Source: UMGS1663 sp963558185
GTDB taxonomy: Bacteria; Bacillota; Clostridia; TANB77; CAG-508
Reading direction: 5' to 3'
NCBI GenBank assembly: GCA_963558185.1
Contig: CAUWFE010000006.1
Coordinates: forward strand, 5,960 to 69,959
DNA length: 64,000 nucleotides
Shown: positions 1-9,099 of the stretch, in pieces
Layout: every line of letters begins with the position of its first letter
How positions within the stretch are numbered: position 1 is the first letter of the stretch
Notes under the pieces: generated by a model
Seen by the model: the letters and a program-made list of their open reading frames with translations, nothing else
Told to the model about the DNA's origin: nothing
Database searches by the model: none
Translations under genes and position numbers: made by a program

Positions 1-3000
1 GTTTCTTCTTCTAAACCTGTATTTAACAATTCTATATTTCTAATTTCTACAGGTGTTTTACTTGCTATAACATTTTTCATTATCGTTTCTATATTTCCAT
101 CAACACGCACAATTTTATTCATATCTTCTGCAAATGTTATTTCATATTTATCTGGTTTTCCTAAATAACTACTATAATTAGAAGTCCATATTCTTTTATT
201 TTTTATATTTTTCATATAAAAAAATATACCTTGTGTTTCTAATGATGTTTTCTTATATCTATTTATATATATATCATTAAATTTACTATAGCCTTCTCCT
301 TTTTGATTTGTTACAATTGTATATTTTCCATTAGCAATGGCATTTATTTCTGGTGTTTGTATTTCTTTTAATGGTATTACTCGTACACAATAATCTTCAT
401 AATCATGATATTTTATCTTTTTTGGTTTTATTTTTTGTTCTTTAGTAATGATTACACTTTCTGGCATTCTTTCTTGCAATAATATATCTACAGCTTCTAT
501 TTCTGGATTTTCTATCATTCTCTTTTGCATTATATTTTTATTAAATAAATTATCTATTGAAAGTAATATTAAAGCTTGATGATGTGCCATATATGTTTTT
601 ATTACTTCGCTTTTTTTACCTTTTCTAAGTCTTGATGGTGTATAATCTATTGATTCATAAAATCCATATTTTCCATACATATCTTCTTCATGAAGTTTTT
701 TTAAATTTATAATTGCTTCTTTTGGTTCTTCCATTAAAGCTAATGCTGTTGCATAACTTGCAACTACATAATCATCTTCTAATCCTCTTTTTAATCCTAG
801 CCATGGAATTCCTATTGCTTTATATTGATAATTATGTTCAAAGTCTCTTATGTTAAATGCTGTTTCAGAAAAGCCCCATGGAATTCCTATTTTTTTAGCA
901 TATTCTTTTTGACTCATAAGCATAAATTTACAAGATTCATCTAATAAACTTCCTTCGTAATTATGAATATTAATATTTGGCATTAAATATTCAAAAGCTG
1001 TACCTGACCATGATAGAAGTCCTTTATAATGATTTAAACTTGTTAATGTTCTACTTAATGAATACCAGTGTTTTGTAGGAACATCTTTTTTTGCAATAGC
1101 AATTAAACTTGCTTGCCTTGCTTCTGAAGCTAATAAATCATAATATGAATCTGTTAATTCATTTTCTTCAACATTAAATCCTATACTAAATAATTTCTTT
1201 TCAAAATTATATAATTGTGAAAAATCTGCCTTAGCAAATGGAATGTCTTGTATTGTTTTATCTGCCCAATACGGAATATATTTTTCATATTCTGGATATT
1301 TTTCTTTTATTGTTTGATAAAAAGATTTTAAAACATACACATATCCTATAAAGTTTCCACTATCGACTGTTGATACATATCTTGGTATTAATGGCTCTAA
1401 AGTTTTTATATTGTACCAATTATACAAGTGTCCATTCCATTTCGGTAATTTTTCAATTGTTTCTACTATTTTTTCTAGCAATTTTAGTGTTTCTTCTAAT
1501 GTTTCATATTTCATATCATAACTTGCAATAACTGTTAAAAGTGATAAACCAATATTAGTACAAGAAGTTCTATTTACTAATTTTTCTCTTCTATCTTCTT
1601 GGTAATTGTCTGGTATTAGATAATTATTTTCTTTTGTTAAGTTTTCTTTAAAAAATAACCATGTTTTTTGGCCAACTTCTTGTAAATATTCTTTATCATT
1701 TTTTGATAATTCTTGTAGTTTTTCTTTTTTATTACTTTCTTTTCCCATATACCAAAATATGCCTGGTGCAATAAACCATAGTATTGATAGTATTAATATA
1801 GTTATATTCATTTTTTGAAATACTAATAAGCTAATTATTCCTAAAACTCCTAAAACTACATTTGACATCATATTTTTATAATATGAAATAAAGTCTGTTT
1901 TTGCTAGCTTTTCTGCTTCTTCTGATGTTGTCCATTCTAATAAATGCTTTTTTGAAACTTTTTTTCTATATATTGTTTTTATTATTGCATTGGCAGATGT
2001 ATATGCTTTATCTGGTAATTCTAATATATAGAATATTGCTCTTAATATACTTGCTTTTGCTCCTGATATTGCTGGTTCAAAACTTTTTTTACCATCTATT
2101 CCTTCTTTTTTATTTATTATCATATTTATTATTTCTAATAATGAAGAAATAAGTATTGATGTTAAAACAATTAATATATATGGCAAAACAGAAATCGTTT
2201 TATAGTTACTTAAAATAATAAAATATATTATAGAAATTACAACTGAAATGCTTAAATTTTCTCTTATCATGTTATCTAATATTTTATATTTACATAGTAT
2301 TTTTAATGGATTTTTTCTCTTTTTTCCATCAGCTACTTCTACTTCTTTTTTTAGCCAGCAAGCTATTTGAAAATCTCCTCTAATCCATCTATGCATTCTA
2401 TTTTTAAAACTATTATAATTTTTAGGGAAGCCATCCATAAGAATTATATCTGTTGCTAAACCACAACGTAAATAGCATCCCTCTAATAGGTCATGACTTA
2501 ATACTGTATTTTCTGGAATTGTATTTTTTAGAATTTCAGAAAATACTTTCAAGTCATAAATTCCTTTACCTGTAAAAATTCCTTCATCAAAATTATCTTG
2601 ATATATGTCTGATATAGCATTTGTATATGCATCTGTTCCTCCTGCTCCTGCAAAAATTTTGGTAAAGATATTTTTTCTAGCAGAATTTAAATGTATACCT
2701 ACTCTTGGTTGAATTAATGCGTGTCCTTTTGTAACTAAAGTTTTTTCTTTATTTATCTCTGGTTTATTTAAAATATGTGCCATAGCTCCAATTAATTCTA
2801 ATCCTGTATTTAATGTTAATTCTGTGTCTGCATCTAATGTAATAATATATTTTATATTAGGTTTGTGTTTCATATTTTCCCATGTGTTTACTAAAAATGT
2901 ATTTTTATCATTTCCTAAAAGATATTCATTCCATTCATTTAACATTCCTCTTTTTCTTTCCCAACCTAAATAGCATTCTTCTTTTGCATTCCATATTCTT

Positions 3001-4637
3001 TTTCTATATACAAAGTGAAAAATAGAAGCTTCGTATTTTTTGTTTAGTCTTTCAGCTTGATATACTCCCTCTTCTATAACTTCACTATCAAATTCTTCTT
3101 TTTCATTTTGACCTGAAGAGCAGTCTCCTAATAATGCAAAATATAAATTTTTGCTTTTATTTGCTAAATAATATACTTCTAATTTTTTCATTAGTTCTAT
3201 TACTTTTTCTTTATCTTTTAAAATAGTAGGAATTACAATAAAAGTAGATAATTCTTCTGGCACTTCCTTTATTTCTAATTTTGGTATTAATTTGGGTTTT
3301 ACTATTTTTCCTAATACATATTGTATAATTGATTTTACTATTTCTTCTATTGGAATCCATAATAATATAAATGCTATTATTGTTAATAAAATATTTTTTA
3401 TTTTACTGTGTAAATACATGCTAATACATGTATTTAAAACTGTTGCAATTATAAAAATTGAAAAAATATATATTTTTTCTTTTGGATATTTGCTATTTTT
3501 TTTCCCTTGTATTTCTAATAATATTTCTTCTTTTCCTTCATCTATTATATAATATCCTACATGTGCTTTTTTAGAGCTTTTATCTTGATTTTTTTCTGCT
3601 TTTTCTAATATTTTTTTTGCTATATATATTTCTGATACTTTTGTTTTTTTAGATAGTTCTTTTATTTTCATTCTATAATATGATTTTGTTTTATAATCCA
3701 TTTTTTCATATACTTTTGCTGGATCTTTTTTTAATATTTCTTCTACTTCATTGATATTTTCAAAAATTTTTAAAAAGTCTGTTCTTTGTATTTCTTTCAT
3801 GCTCAAAATACAATTTGCCATACTAACTTTTCTCATTGCTATATCAAAATGTTCTTTTGAAATTACTTCTTCTATTGTTGTTCCCATTTTGTTTACTTGT
3901 TCTTCTAATATTTCATGATAACTATTTCCTATTTTCCCATATTCTCTTAGTCTATGTGACATGTATTCGATAAAAGGATATTTCATTTCTCCATATCCTT
4001 TTACTTTTGTTTTATATTCTCCTAAATTTTTGTATTTTAGTTCTTCTTTGTTTTCTACTAATCTTTCTAAAATATTTTCTACCCTATATTTTTGCATTTG
4101 ACTATAATATATTTTTTCACATATATCTGAAATATTTTGAATTAGTGCAATTTGTATAAATGTACTTATATTCCATATTTCTTCCATATTGAGATTCTTT
4201 TTTCTTTGATATGCTTTAATATATTTTTCTAAGTTTTCATGTGTTATTTTGTTGTCACTATATGCTACTATCTCTGTTGCTAAAACATATATTCTTGCAA
4301 ATCCATTTTCTTGCCCATTTGCTATTCCAGGGAACGAAATATATTTTTTCTTACTTAAGTCTTTTATTATTGTTTTAGTAATTTCTTCAATAATGTAAAA
4401 GTTATCCAATAACCATTCCCCTGCTGGATGAATTGGAATTCCTAATTTTATATGTTCATTTAATAGTTCATATACTTCTTTGATTATTTCAAATTTCTCT
4501 TTTATAGGAGGAATTGGATATGTGTTTTTGTCTGAATTAATTTTTAAAATTTGGTCTGATGCTAGCTTTTCCAAATATTTTTCTAATTCTATTGTGTTTA
4601 AAGTTATTCCTTTCATATGCAAAGTTCTATATTCCAT
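1..4637 (-). CDS. Cyclic beta-1,2-glucan synthase-like protein (NdvB/ChvB type), 3' end beyond window
   Basis: About 1545 codons are visible and the C-terminus lies off the left edge. Seen: an N-terminal soluble helical part (residues 1-385), two membrane segments near 386-442, a glycosyltransferase region with DADTEL near 601 and RWIRGD near 748 (GT84-type metal-binding and QxxRW-like motifs), further membrane helices near 780-870, and a glycoamylase-like domain with SWSGTAFEYLMPN near 1207. This is the NdvB domain order; the GH94 phosphorylase part would follow outside the window. The family makes cyclic or linear beta-1,2-glucan from UDP-glucose at the membrane. The ATG at 4637 follows a GGGTGG ribosome binding site. 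No CGG codon occurs in it. Product linkage and ring size cannot be judged from sequence. Confidence 0.85.
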   Translation of the reverse strand, partial: MEYRTLHMKGITLNTIELEKYLEKLASDQILKINSDKNTYPIPPIKEKFEIIKEVYELLNEHIKLGIPIHPAGEWLLDNFYIIEEITKTIIKDLSKKKYISFPGIANGQENGFARIYVLATEIVAYSDNKITHENLEKYIKAYQRKKNLNMEEIWNISTFIQIALIQNISDICEKIYYSQMQKYRVENILERLVENKEELKYKNLGEYKTKVKGYGEMKYPFIEYMSHRLREYGKIGNSYHEILEEQVNKMGTTIEEVISKEHFDIAMRKVSMANCILSMKEIQRTDFLKIFENINEVEEILKKDPAKVYEKMDYKTKSYYRMKIKELSKKTKVSEIYIAKKILEKAEKNQDKSSKKAHVGYYIIDEGKEEILLEIQGKKNSKYPKEKIYIFSIFIIATVLNTCISMYLHSKIKNILLTIIAFILLWIPIEEIVKSIIQYVLGKIVKPKLIPKLEIKEVPEELSTFIVIPTILKDKEKVIELMKKLEVYYLANKSKNLYFALLGDCSSGQNEKEEFDSEVIEEGVYQAERLNKKYEASIFHFVYRKRIWNAKEECYLGWERKRGMLNEWNEYLLGNDKNTFLVNTWENMKHKPNIKYIITLDADTELTLNTGLELIGAMAHILNKPEINKEKTLVTKGHALIQPRVGIHLNSARKNIFTKIFAGAGGTDAYTNAISDIYQDNFDEGIFTGKGIYDLKVFSEILKNTIPENTVLSHDLLEGCYLRCGLATDIILMDGFPKNYNSFKNRMHRWIRGDFQIACWLKKEVEVADGKKRKNPLKILCKYKILDNMIRENLSISVVISIIYFIILSNYKTISVLPYILIVLTSILISSLLEIINMIINKKEGIDGKKSFEPAISGAKASILRAIFYILELPDKAYTSANAIIKTIYRKKVSKKHLLEWTTSEEAEKLAKTDFISYYKNMMSNVVLGVLGIISLLVFQKMNITILILSILWFIAPGIFWYMGKESNKKEKLQELSKNDKEYLQEVGQKTWLFFKENLTKENNYLIPDNYQEDRREKLVNRTSCTNIGLSLLTVIASYDMKYETLEETLKLLEKIVETIEKLPKWNGHLYNWYNIKTLEPLIPRYVSTVDSGNFIGYVYVLKSFYQTIKEKYPEYEKYIPYWADKTIQDIPFAKADFSQLYNFEKKLFSIGFNVEENELTDSYYDLLASEARQASLIAIAKKDVPTKHWYSLSRTLTSLNHYKGLLSWSGTAFEYLMPNINIHNYEGSLLDESCKFMLMSQKEYAKKIGIPWGFSETAFNIRDFEHNYQYKAIGIPWLGLKRGLEDDYVVASYATALALMEEPKEAIINLKKLHEEDMYGKYGFYESIDYTPSRLRKGKKSEVIKTYMAHHQALILLSIDNLFNKNIMQKRMIENPEIEAVDILLQERMPESVIITKEQKIKPKKIKYHDYEDYCVRVIPLKEIQTPEINAIANGKYTIVTNQKGEGYSKFNDIYINRYKKTSLETQGIFFYMKNIKNKRIWTSNYSSYLGKPDKYEITFAEDMNKIVRVDGNIETIMKNVIASKTPVEIRNIELLNTGLEEE

Positions 4638-4824
4638 GAATCTTCCACCCTTCTTAACTTTTTACACATATTGTTTGCTAATTGTGGAAAATTTATGCAT
4701 ATATTCAAAAAAATAAGACTATTTTTTGTTATATTCACAAATGAAAATTATTCTATATAATGTATATATATTAATATTGATTAAATTTTGAATGCGACTG
4801 GAGTGCTTGTAAGAGTTTTGTAAT

Positions 4825-5545
4825 CTATTTTTGTTGCTGATAAAAATATTCCATTATTCCATTATATATTCCCCAAGCTAATTTATCTTGATAAGCATCT
4901 TGTAAAAGCTGTTGTTCCTCTTCTAGATTTGATAAGAAACCACATTCAACTATTGCTGTTGGTATTTGTACTTGTTTCATAATATATACTTTATCTAGTT
5001 TCATTGCTACTCTATTGTTTTCTTTTTGTATTGCTTCATTTAAATTTGTTTGTATTGATTTGGCAAGTTCTTGGCTTTTTTCATTATTAGTTTGAAAGAA
5101 ACATTGCCATCCACTATATTGTTGTTCTGGAATTTTATTTAAATGTATAGATACAAAAATATCTGCACTTGAATTATTTCCTATTTTTACTCTATTACGA
5201 ATATCTGATACCTTTTTTTGTTTTATTGTTTCTGCACTTAAATCATATATTGCATTTTCATCACTTCTTGTTAGTATCACTGTTGCCCCACTTTGTTCTA
5301 ATAAATTTTGTAATTTAAATGCTATTTTTAAATTTGTTTCCGCTTCTGTTGTTCCATTATTACTTTGTGCACCTTCATCTGGCTTTCCATGGCCTGCATC
5401 TATTATAATTACTTTATTAGTTACAGGTAATGACATTGTTGGAACTATTTGTTTAGTTCCGTGCTACTTGAAATACAAAAGTAAAAATACTAATACATAA
5501 TACCATAGCTATTACTGCTATTCTTTTTTTACTTAAAATAATCAT
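4825..5545 (-). CDS. cwlD: N-acetylmuramoyl-L-alanine amidase CwlD, expressed through a +1 shift at CGG
   Basis: Amidase_3 enzyme of the spore-cortex CwlD type, cleaving the stem peptide from muramic acid. Zinc-site motifs are visible: DAGHG (His52), Glu67 in TTEAETN, SIHLN, and the late catalytic Glu in VECGFLSN. The reading frame that holds the catalytic domain has no start with a ribosome binding site: its first ATG (5436) is preceded by TTCCAACA. A good start exists at 5545 (GGGAG, 8 nt spacing) and encodes a signal anchor (MIILSKKRIAVIAMVLCISI...). That frame stops two codons after a CGG at 5459-5461. Skipping the C joins the anchor to GTKQIVPTMSLPVTNK and the catalytic domain. I therefore annotate one gene with a +1 recoding site at codon 29. 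Confidence 0.85.
5458..5461 (-). other. Putative +1 frameshift site (GCA CGG A) in cwlD
   Basis: Codon 29 is CGG. Frame 0 reads CGG AAC TAA; the +1 frame reads GGA ACT AAA and continues through the amidase domain. No other joining point is needed. Confidence 0.75.
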
Positions 5546-5548
5546 AAA

Positions 5549-5598
5549 AAAACTCCCATATACATATTTTATTAATATGTATATGTGGAGTTTTTATT
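5549..5598 (-). terminator. Hairpin plus T-run between the toxin gene and cwlD; the stem holds the cwlD ribosome binding site
   Basis: On the minus strand AAAAACTCC-CATATACATA pairs with TATGTATATG-GGAGTTTTT, followed by a T-run directly before the cwlD ATG. It resembles a Rho-independent terminator for the upstream toxin-antitoxin operon. The right arm contains the GGGAG that serves as the cwlD Shine-Dalgarno. Confidence 0.75.
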
Positions 5599-5599
5599 A

Positions 5600-5917
5600 T
5601 TATTCTAATTTATTTTTCCAGTCAGTTGCACCATACAAAATTCTTTCTACATTTACTATTTTTTCATCTTCATTAATTCTATAAAAAGCAATATAATTTT
5701 TTATGTTTAGCTTTCTAAATTTATATTCTTTTATAATATCATAATCAATAATAGCAAATTTTTGTGGATTATATTTCAAAGTATTAAGTTCATTTTTAAT
5801 TAATTCTGCATATCTTTCTGCAATATTAGGTTCTAATAGCTTATATTTTATATATCTAATAATACTTTTATAGTCCTCTTTTGCTTGAATAGATAATTCT
5901 ATCTTATATTCTTCCAA
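5600..5917 (-). CDS. RelE/ParE-family toxin
   Basis: About 105 residues with the family pattern: N-terminal beta strand (YKIELSIQAKEDYKSIIRYI), a charged helix, and a C-terminal half containing LNIKNYIAFYRINEDEKIVNVERILYG. Family members are mRNA interferases or gyrase poisons; which applies here cannot be told. An in-frame ATG lies at 5932, but GGAGG is inside its first codons. A TTG at 5917 sits 8 nt after that GGAGG, so I choose TTG as the start. It directly follows the antitoxin gene, so translation is probably coupled. Confidence 0.8.
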   Translation of the reverse strand: MEEYKIELSIQAKEDYKSIIRYIKYKLLEPNIAERYAELIKNELNTLKYNPQKFAIIDYDIIKEYKFRKLNIKNYIAFYRINEDEKIVNVERILYGATDWKNKLE

Positions 5918-5933
5918 TACCCAAACCTCCATT

Positions 5934-6182
5934 TTAATTTGCTAAAATTTCTGTAACTTCTTCAAATGCTTCTTCTACAGAACACATTTTTCCATTATTA
6001 GTATCTTCCATACCTTTTTTTAATTTTTCCAATAAATCTTTATCATCTTTTATAATTAAATCATCCGGAGCTTTTGTCATATAAGAAAATTTAAGATATT
6101 CTATATAATCTATAACTTTATTTGATAATTCTTCTGGCAAACTTTCAATCACATTATATAATTCTTTTTGTTTCATTGTCAT
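5934..6182 (-). CDS. Antitoxin partner of the RelE/ParE toxin
   Basis: 82 residues, acidic and helical, with LPEELSNKVIDYIEYLKF near the N-terminus, a pattern seen in DUF2281/ParD-like antitoxins. It lies immediately upstream of the toxin, the standard type II order. The ATG at 6182 follows GGGAG. The function comes mainly from operon position and the partner's family. Such antitoxins normally bind their own promoter, but I could not define an operator. Confidence 0.7.
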   Translation of the reverse strand: MTMKQKELYNVIESLPEELSNKVIDYIEYLKFSYMTKAPDDLIIKDDKDLLEKLKKGMEDTNNGKMCSVEEAFEEVTEILAN

Positions 6183-6266
6183 AATTTTTCATCTCCCTTT
6201 TTTGATTTATATTAATATTATACCACATTTTTATTAAATTTTTATCAATTTTTTATACAACATTAG

Positions 6267-7196
6267 TTACTTTTCACTACTTCTTCTATCTATTACATAT
6301 GTACTGCCTTGTATTGTTTTTGCTAAATGTTTTACACTTGCACCAACTTCAGCAATTTCCAATGTATTATGAAATTTTCCCTTTTTCACTTCTACTACCC
6401 CTATAGAGATTGAAGTAAGTGGAAATTCTTCAATAATTCCTTTTCTATTTGCTACTTCTATATATCCTTTTTCTATGTCATCTTCTGTAAAAAATTGATT
6501 AACATTTTTATCAAAGTCTGCTATAATATTTTGGCAAATTTTTTCATAATCCGTTTCTGGAACTATAGCAACAAAATCATCTCCACCTATATGCCCAACA
6601 AAACTGTCTTCCAAATTTAGTTCATGTATTCCTTTAATTATGGTTCTTGCTGTAAACTTAATTATTTCATCACCTTTTAGGAATCCATAAACATCATTAT
6701 ATGCTTTGAAATTATCTAAGTCTAAATACATCATAGCAAATGTTTCTTTTTTTATAAATCTTTTCTTTATTTCAGCTTGTATTTGTACATTTCCTGGTAG
6801 TCCTGTTAATGGGCTTACACGTCTATTTATATATAGTAAATATATAATGTTTTTTACTGTATAATATAGATATTCTTTATCTATAGGTTTTTTTATAAAA
6901 TGTGAAACCTTTAATTTTAATACAGCTAGTTGATGTTCATGTTCAGTTTTAGATGAAGCAACTATAATAGGTGTAATACTATTATCTTCGTTTTGTCTTA
7001 TTGTTTGACATATAATTCTTCCATTTTCAATTCCATCTTCATCTATAATGATTAGTGAAGGTATGTTTTGTAATACCTCATTTACCTTGTCTTCTGAAAA
7101 ACATTCAAATTTGTATTCTTTATCATTTTTAAATATTTCAGTTAATAAATTATATAATTCATTATTATTACTAATAATATATATATCTTGTACCAT
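6267..7196 (-). CDS. Response-regulator-like diguanylate cyclase (REC-GGDEF)
   Basis: 309 residues. Residues 1-120 form a receiver-like domain with an acidic SLIIIDEDGIENG segment and a KKPIDKEYL C-terminal lysine motif. A GGDEF domain follows with signature GGDDF near residue 203, consistent with an active c-di-GMP synthase. An RxxD inhibitory site should lie five residues before the signature; the sequence there (NLEDSFVGHI) lacks the arginine, so product inhibition may be absent. It starts 8 nt after the stop of the upstream membrane-protein gene, with GGAG at good spacing, so the two are probably co-transcribed. The signal input is unknown. Confidence 0.85.
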   Translation of the reverse strand: MVQDIYIISNNNELYNLLTEIFKNDKEYKFECFSEDKVNEVLQNIPSLIIIDEDGIENGRIICQTIRQNEDNSITPIIVASSKTEHEHQLAVLKLKVSHFIKKPIDKEYLYYTVKNIIYLLYINRRVSPLTGLPGNVQIQAEIKKRFIKKETFAMMYLDLDNFKAYNDVYGFLKGDEIIKFTARTIIKGIHELNLEDSFVGHIGGDDFVAIVPETDYEKICQNIIADFDKNVNQFFTEDDIEKGYIEVANRKGIIEEFPLTSISIGVVEVKKGKFHNTLEIAEVGASVKHLAKTIQGSTYVIDRRSSEK

Positions 7197-7204
7197 ATTT
7201 TCTC

Positions 7205-7999
7205 CTACTTTTCTTTTTTCATTATATTTTTTAATGTTTCAAAATCTACTTTTTGATTTAAAATTTTTGTCATACTTTCTGATTTCATTGTTGGGAATGC
7301 CATTTTTATTCTTTTTATTTGTTTATAAAATCTTATTTTCATTCTCAATTGTTTTCTTTTTAGCTCATGTATAATTTTTTCCATATTCTCATGATTTACT
7401 TCTTCTGACTGTAGATTTTTACTTTGTTTTAATTCTTCTAATTTTAACTTAATGTTTTCTCCCATTTCATTGATTTTTTGCATTGTTGCTTCCATATTAG
7501 TATAAGTACTTATGCTAAATGCAATATCTACAACTAATATACTATATATTATTGTTATTACATATGTTAGACTAATTGTAGGAATTATATTTACAATATT
7601 AGAAACAAATGGGTGAATAAATTGTATAAATATTACTCCTAATACTCCCCAATATATTGAATTTTTTAAGCATATTCGTCCTTGAAAGTTAAACTTTAAA
7701 TGCGAATAATCCCAGTATTTTGTTTTAAATACTTTTTCTAAGAAAATTCCTACTACATATTCCCATATTGTTAAAAGCACAAATGCTGCTAAAAATAATA
7801 ATATTATTTTATCTTTAAGGTTTCCTAGCACAAATATCATAATCATTGCTCCTAGTCCATATATTGGACATATAGGACCATTTAAAAAGCCGCTATTTAC
7901 AAGTTGTCTTTCCTCTATTGACTTTGATATTGATTCTATAACCCAGCCACAAAAAGAATATATTATAATAAATGTCATATATTGTATAATTGTAATCAT
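7205..7999 (-). CDS. Membrane protein of the putative ABC-transporter-permease family (PF06541, CmpB-like)
   Basis: 264 residues. Conserved family elements are visible: the N-terminal helix with YSFCGWVIES, SGFLNGPICPIYGLGA, and WDYSHLKFNFQGRICLKNSIYWG. There are five or six membrane segments up to residue 170, then a charged helical cytoplasmic tail with a leucine/lysine-rich coiled-coil segment. The family name implies transport, but no ABC ATPase is adjacent and function is essentially unknown. A GGAG precedes the ATG. It is probably in one operon with the downstream diguanylate cyclase gene. Confidence 0.75.
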   Translation of the reverse strand: MITIIQYMTFIIIYSFCGWVIESISKSIEERQLVNSGFLNGPICPIYGLGAMIMIFVLGNLKDKIILLFLAAFVLLTIWEYVVGIFLEKVFKTKYWDYSHLKFNFQGRICLKNSIYWGVLGVIFIQFIHPFVSNIVNIIPTISLTYVITIIYSILVVDIAFSISTYTNMEATMQKINEMGENIKLKLEELKQSKNLQSEEVNHENMEKIIHELKRKQLRMKIRFYKQIKRIKMAFPTMKSESMTKILNQKVDFETLKNIMKKEK

Positions 8000-8042
8000 C
8001 TTTTCTCCTGCTTCTTTCTTTTTAGTTATTTAACATTTTCAC

Positions 8043-8975
8043 TTATTCTACTGTAATAGTGCCTTCTTGTGTTGCTGTTAATCCATATATATCTGTTACT
8101 GTAATTGTAATTTTATTTTCACCTTGTACTAAAGGCTGTGGAAATGTAATTTCTTTTGTGTTTAGTGTAACTCCTGTGTTTTGAGGATCTGTTGAATATT
8201 GTACTTCATTTAATGTATATTCTATTTTTTTAATTTCATTATCTGCTTTTACTGTAATCATTAAATTTTGTTCTTGTCTTTCTAAATTAATTTTTGGATT
8301 TTGCCCTCCTTGGAATTTTTGTTCTTTTTCTGTTTTATTACCTGCTTTATCTACTGCTACTACTTTTAAAGTATTTATTCCTCCTAAAGTTTCTATTCTT
8401 TCTTCAATTACTTTTGGTGAATTTTCTTTAACTTGTATTTTGGTTTCATCTTCATCATTCCAACGATATGTCATATAATCTAGTTGTGTTTCATCTTTTA
8501 CTGTTATTTTTATTTTTGGTGCTTCTGCTGTAAATTCTATTTCTGGACTTATTATATCTTTTTCTTCGATTGTATATGTTTTAGTATATTCTGTTTCTTT
8601 TCCAAATATATCTAATATTCTTACATTTAATGTATTTGTTCCTATTATTACAGGTATTTCTTCTTCTAATATATTTCTTCCTTTTCCTTGTAATACTTGT
8701 TCTTGTTCGTCATTCCAATGATAATATATTTTATCTATTGCTTTATCATGTTTTATATTTAATATTATTTTATTTGATTCTAGTTCCATAATAACTACTG
8801 GATTAGTGCATTCCTCTTCAGTTGTTTTATTTGATACTAATGCCAATGTTCCATTTGATATCATAAATATCCCAAATACCATTATTGCAATTGCAAATAT
8901 TCTAACAACTGTTTTTTCTTCTAATGGTGCACCTTTTGCTTTTTTGTTTTTTTCTACTGTTAATATTTGATTCAT
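8043..8975 (-). CDS. Membrane-anchored protein with Ig-like repeats
   Basis: 310 residues. A short basic cytoplasmic head is followed by one membrane segment (residues ~25-48) and an extracellular part made of about three beta-sandwich repeats of ~85 residues. Each repeat has the NTLKVVAVDKAGNKT-type motif of bacterial Ig-like domains and ends in ITVTDIYG-like strands. There is no enzyme motif and no cell-wall sorting signal. A role as a surface structural or binding protein is inferred from architecture only. It lies downstream of the thioester adhesin in the same direction, but a terminator at 9061-9095 separates them. Confidence 0.6.
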   Translation of the reverse strand: MNQILTVEKNKKAKGAPLEEKTVVRIFAIAIMVFGIFMISNGTLALVSNKTTEEECTNPVVIMELESNKIILNIKHDKAIDKIYYHWNDEQEQVLQGKGRNILEEEIPVIIGTNTLNVRILDIFGKETEYTKTYTIEEKDIISPEIEFTAEAPKIKITVKDETQLDYMTYRWNDEDETKIQVKENSPKVIEERIETLGGINTLKVVAVDKAGNKTEKEQKFQGGQNPKINLERQEQNLMITVKADNEIKKIEYTLNEVQYSTDPQNTGVTLNTKEITFPQPLVQGENKITITVTDIYGLTATQEGTITVE

Positions 8976-9060
8976 ATTCTCACCCTATCTTATATTTAAT
9001 AGTTTAATCAAAAAGAATTATATCATACACATATTTCAAAGTAAATATGATAAAACAAAA

Positions 9061-9095
9061 AAATGAACTTTAAGGAACTCCCCTAAAGTTCATTT
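9061..9095 (-). terminator. Rho-independent terminator of the adhesin gene
   Basis: AAATGAACTTTA and TAAAGTTCATTT form a 12-bp stem with an 11-nt loop, followed on the minus strand by a T-run. It lies just past the stop of the adhesin gene. Confidence 0.85.
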
Positions 9096-9099
9096 TTGG

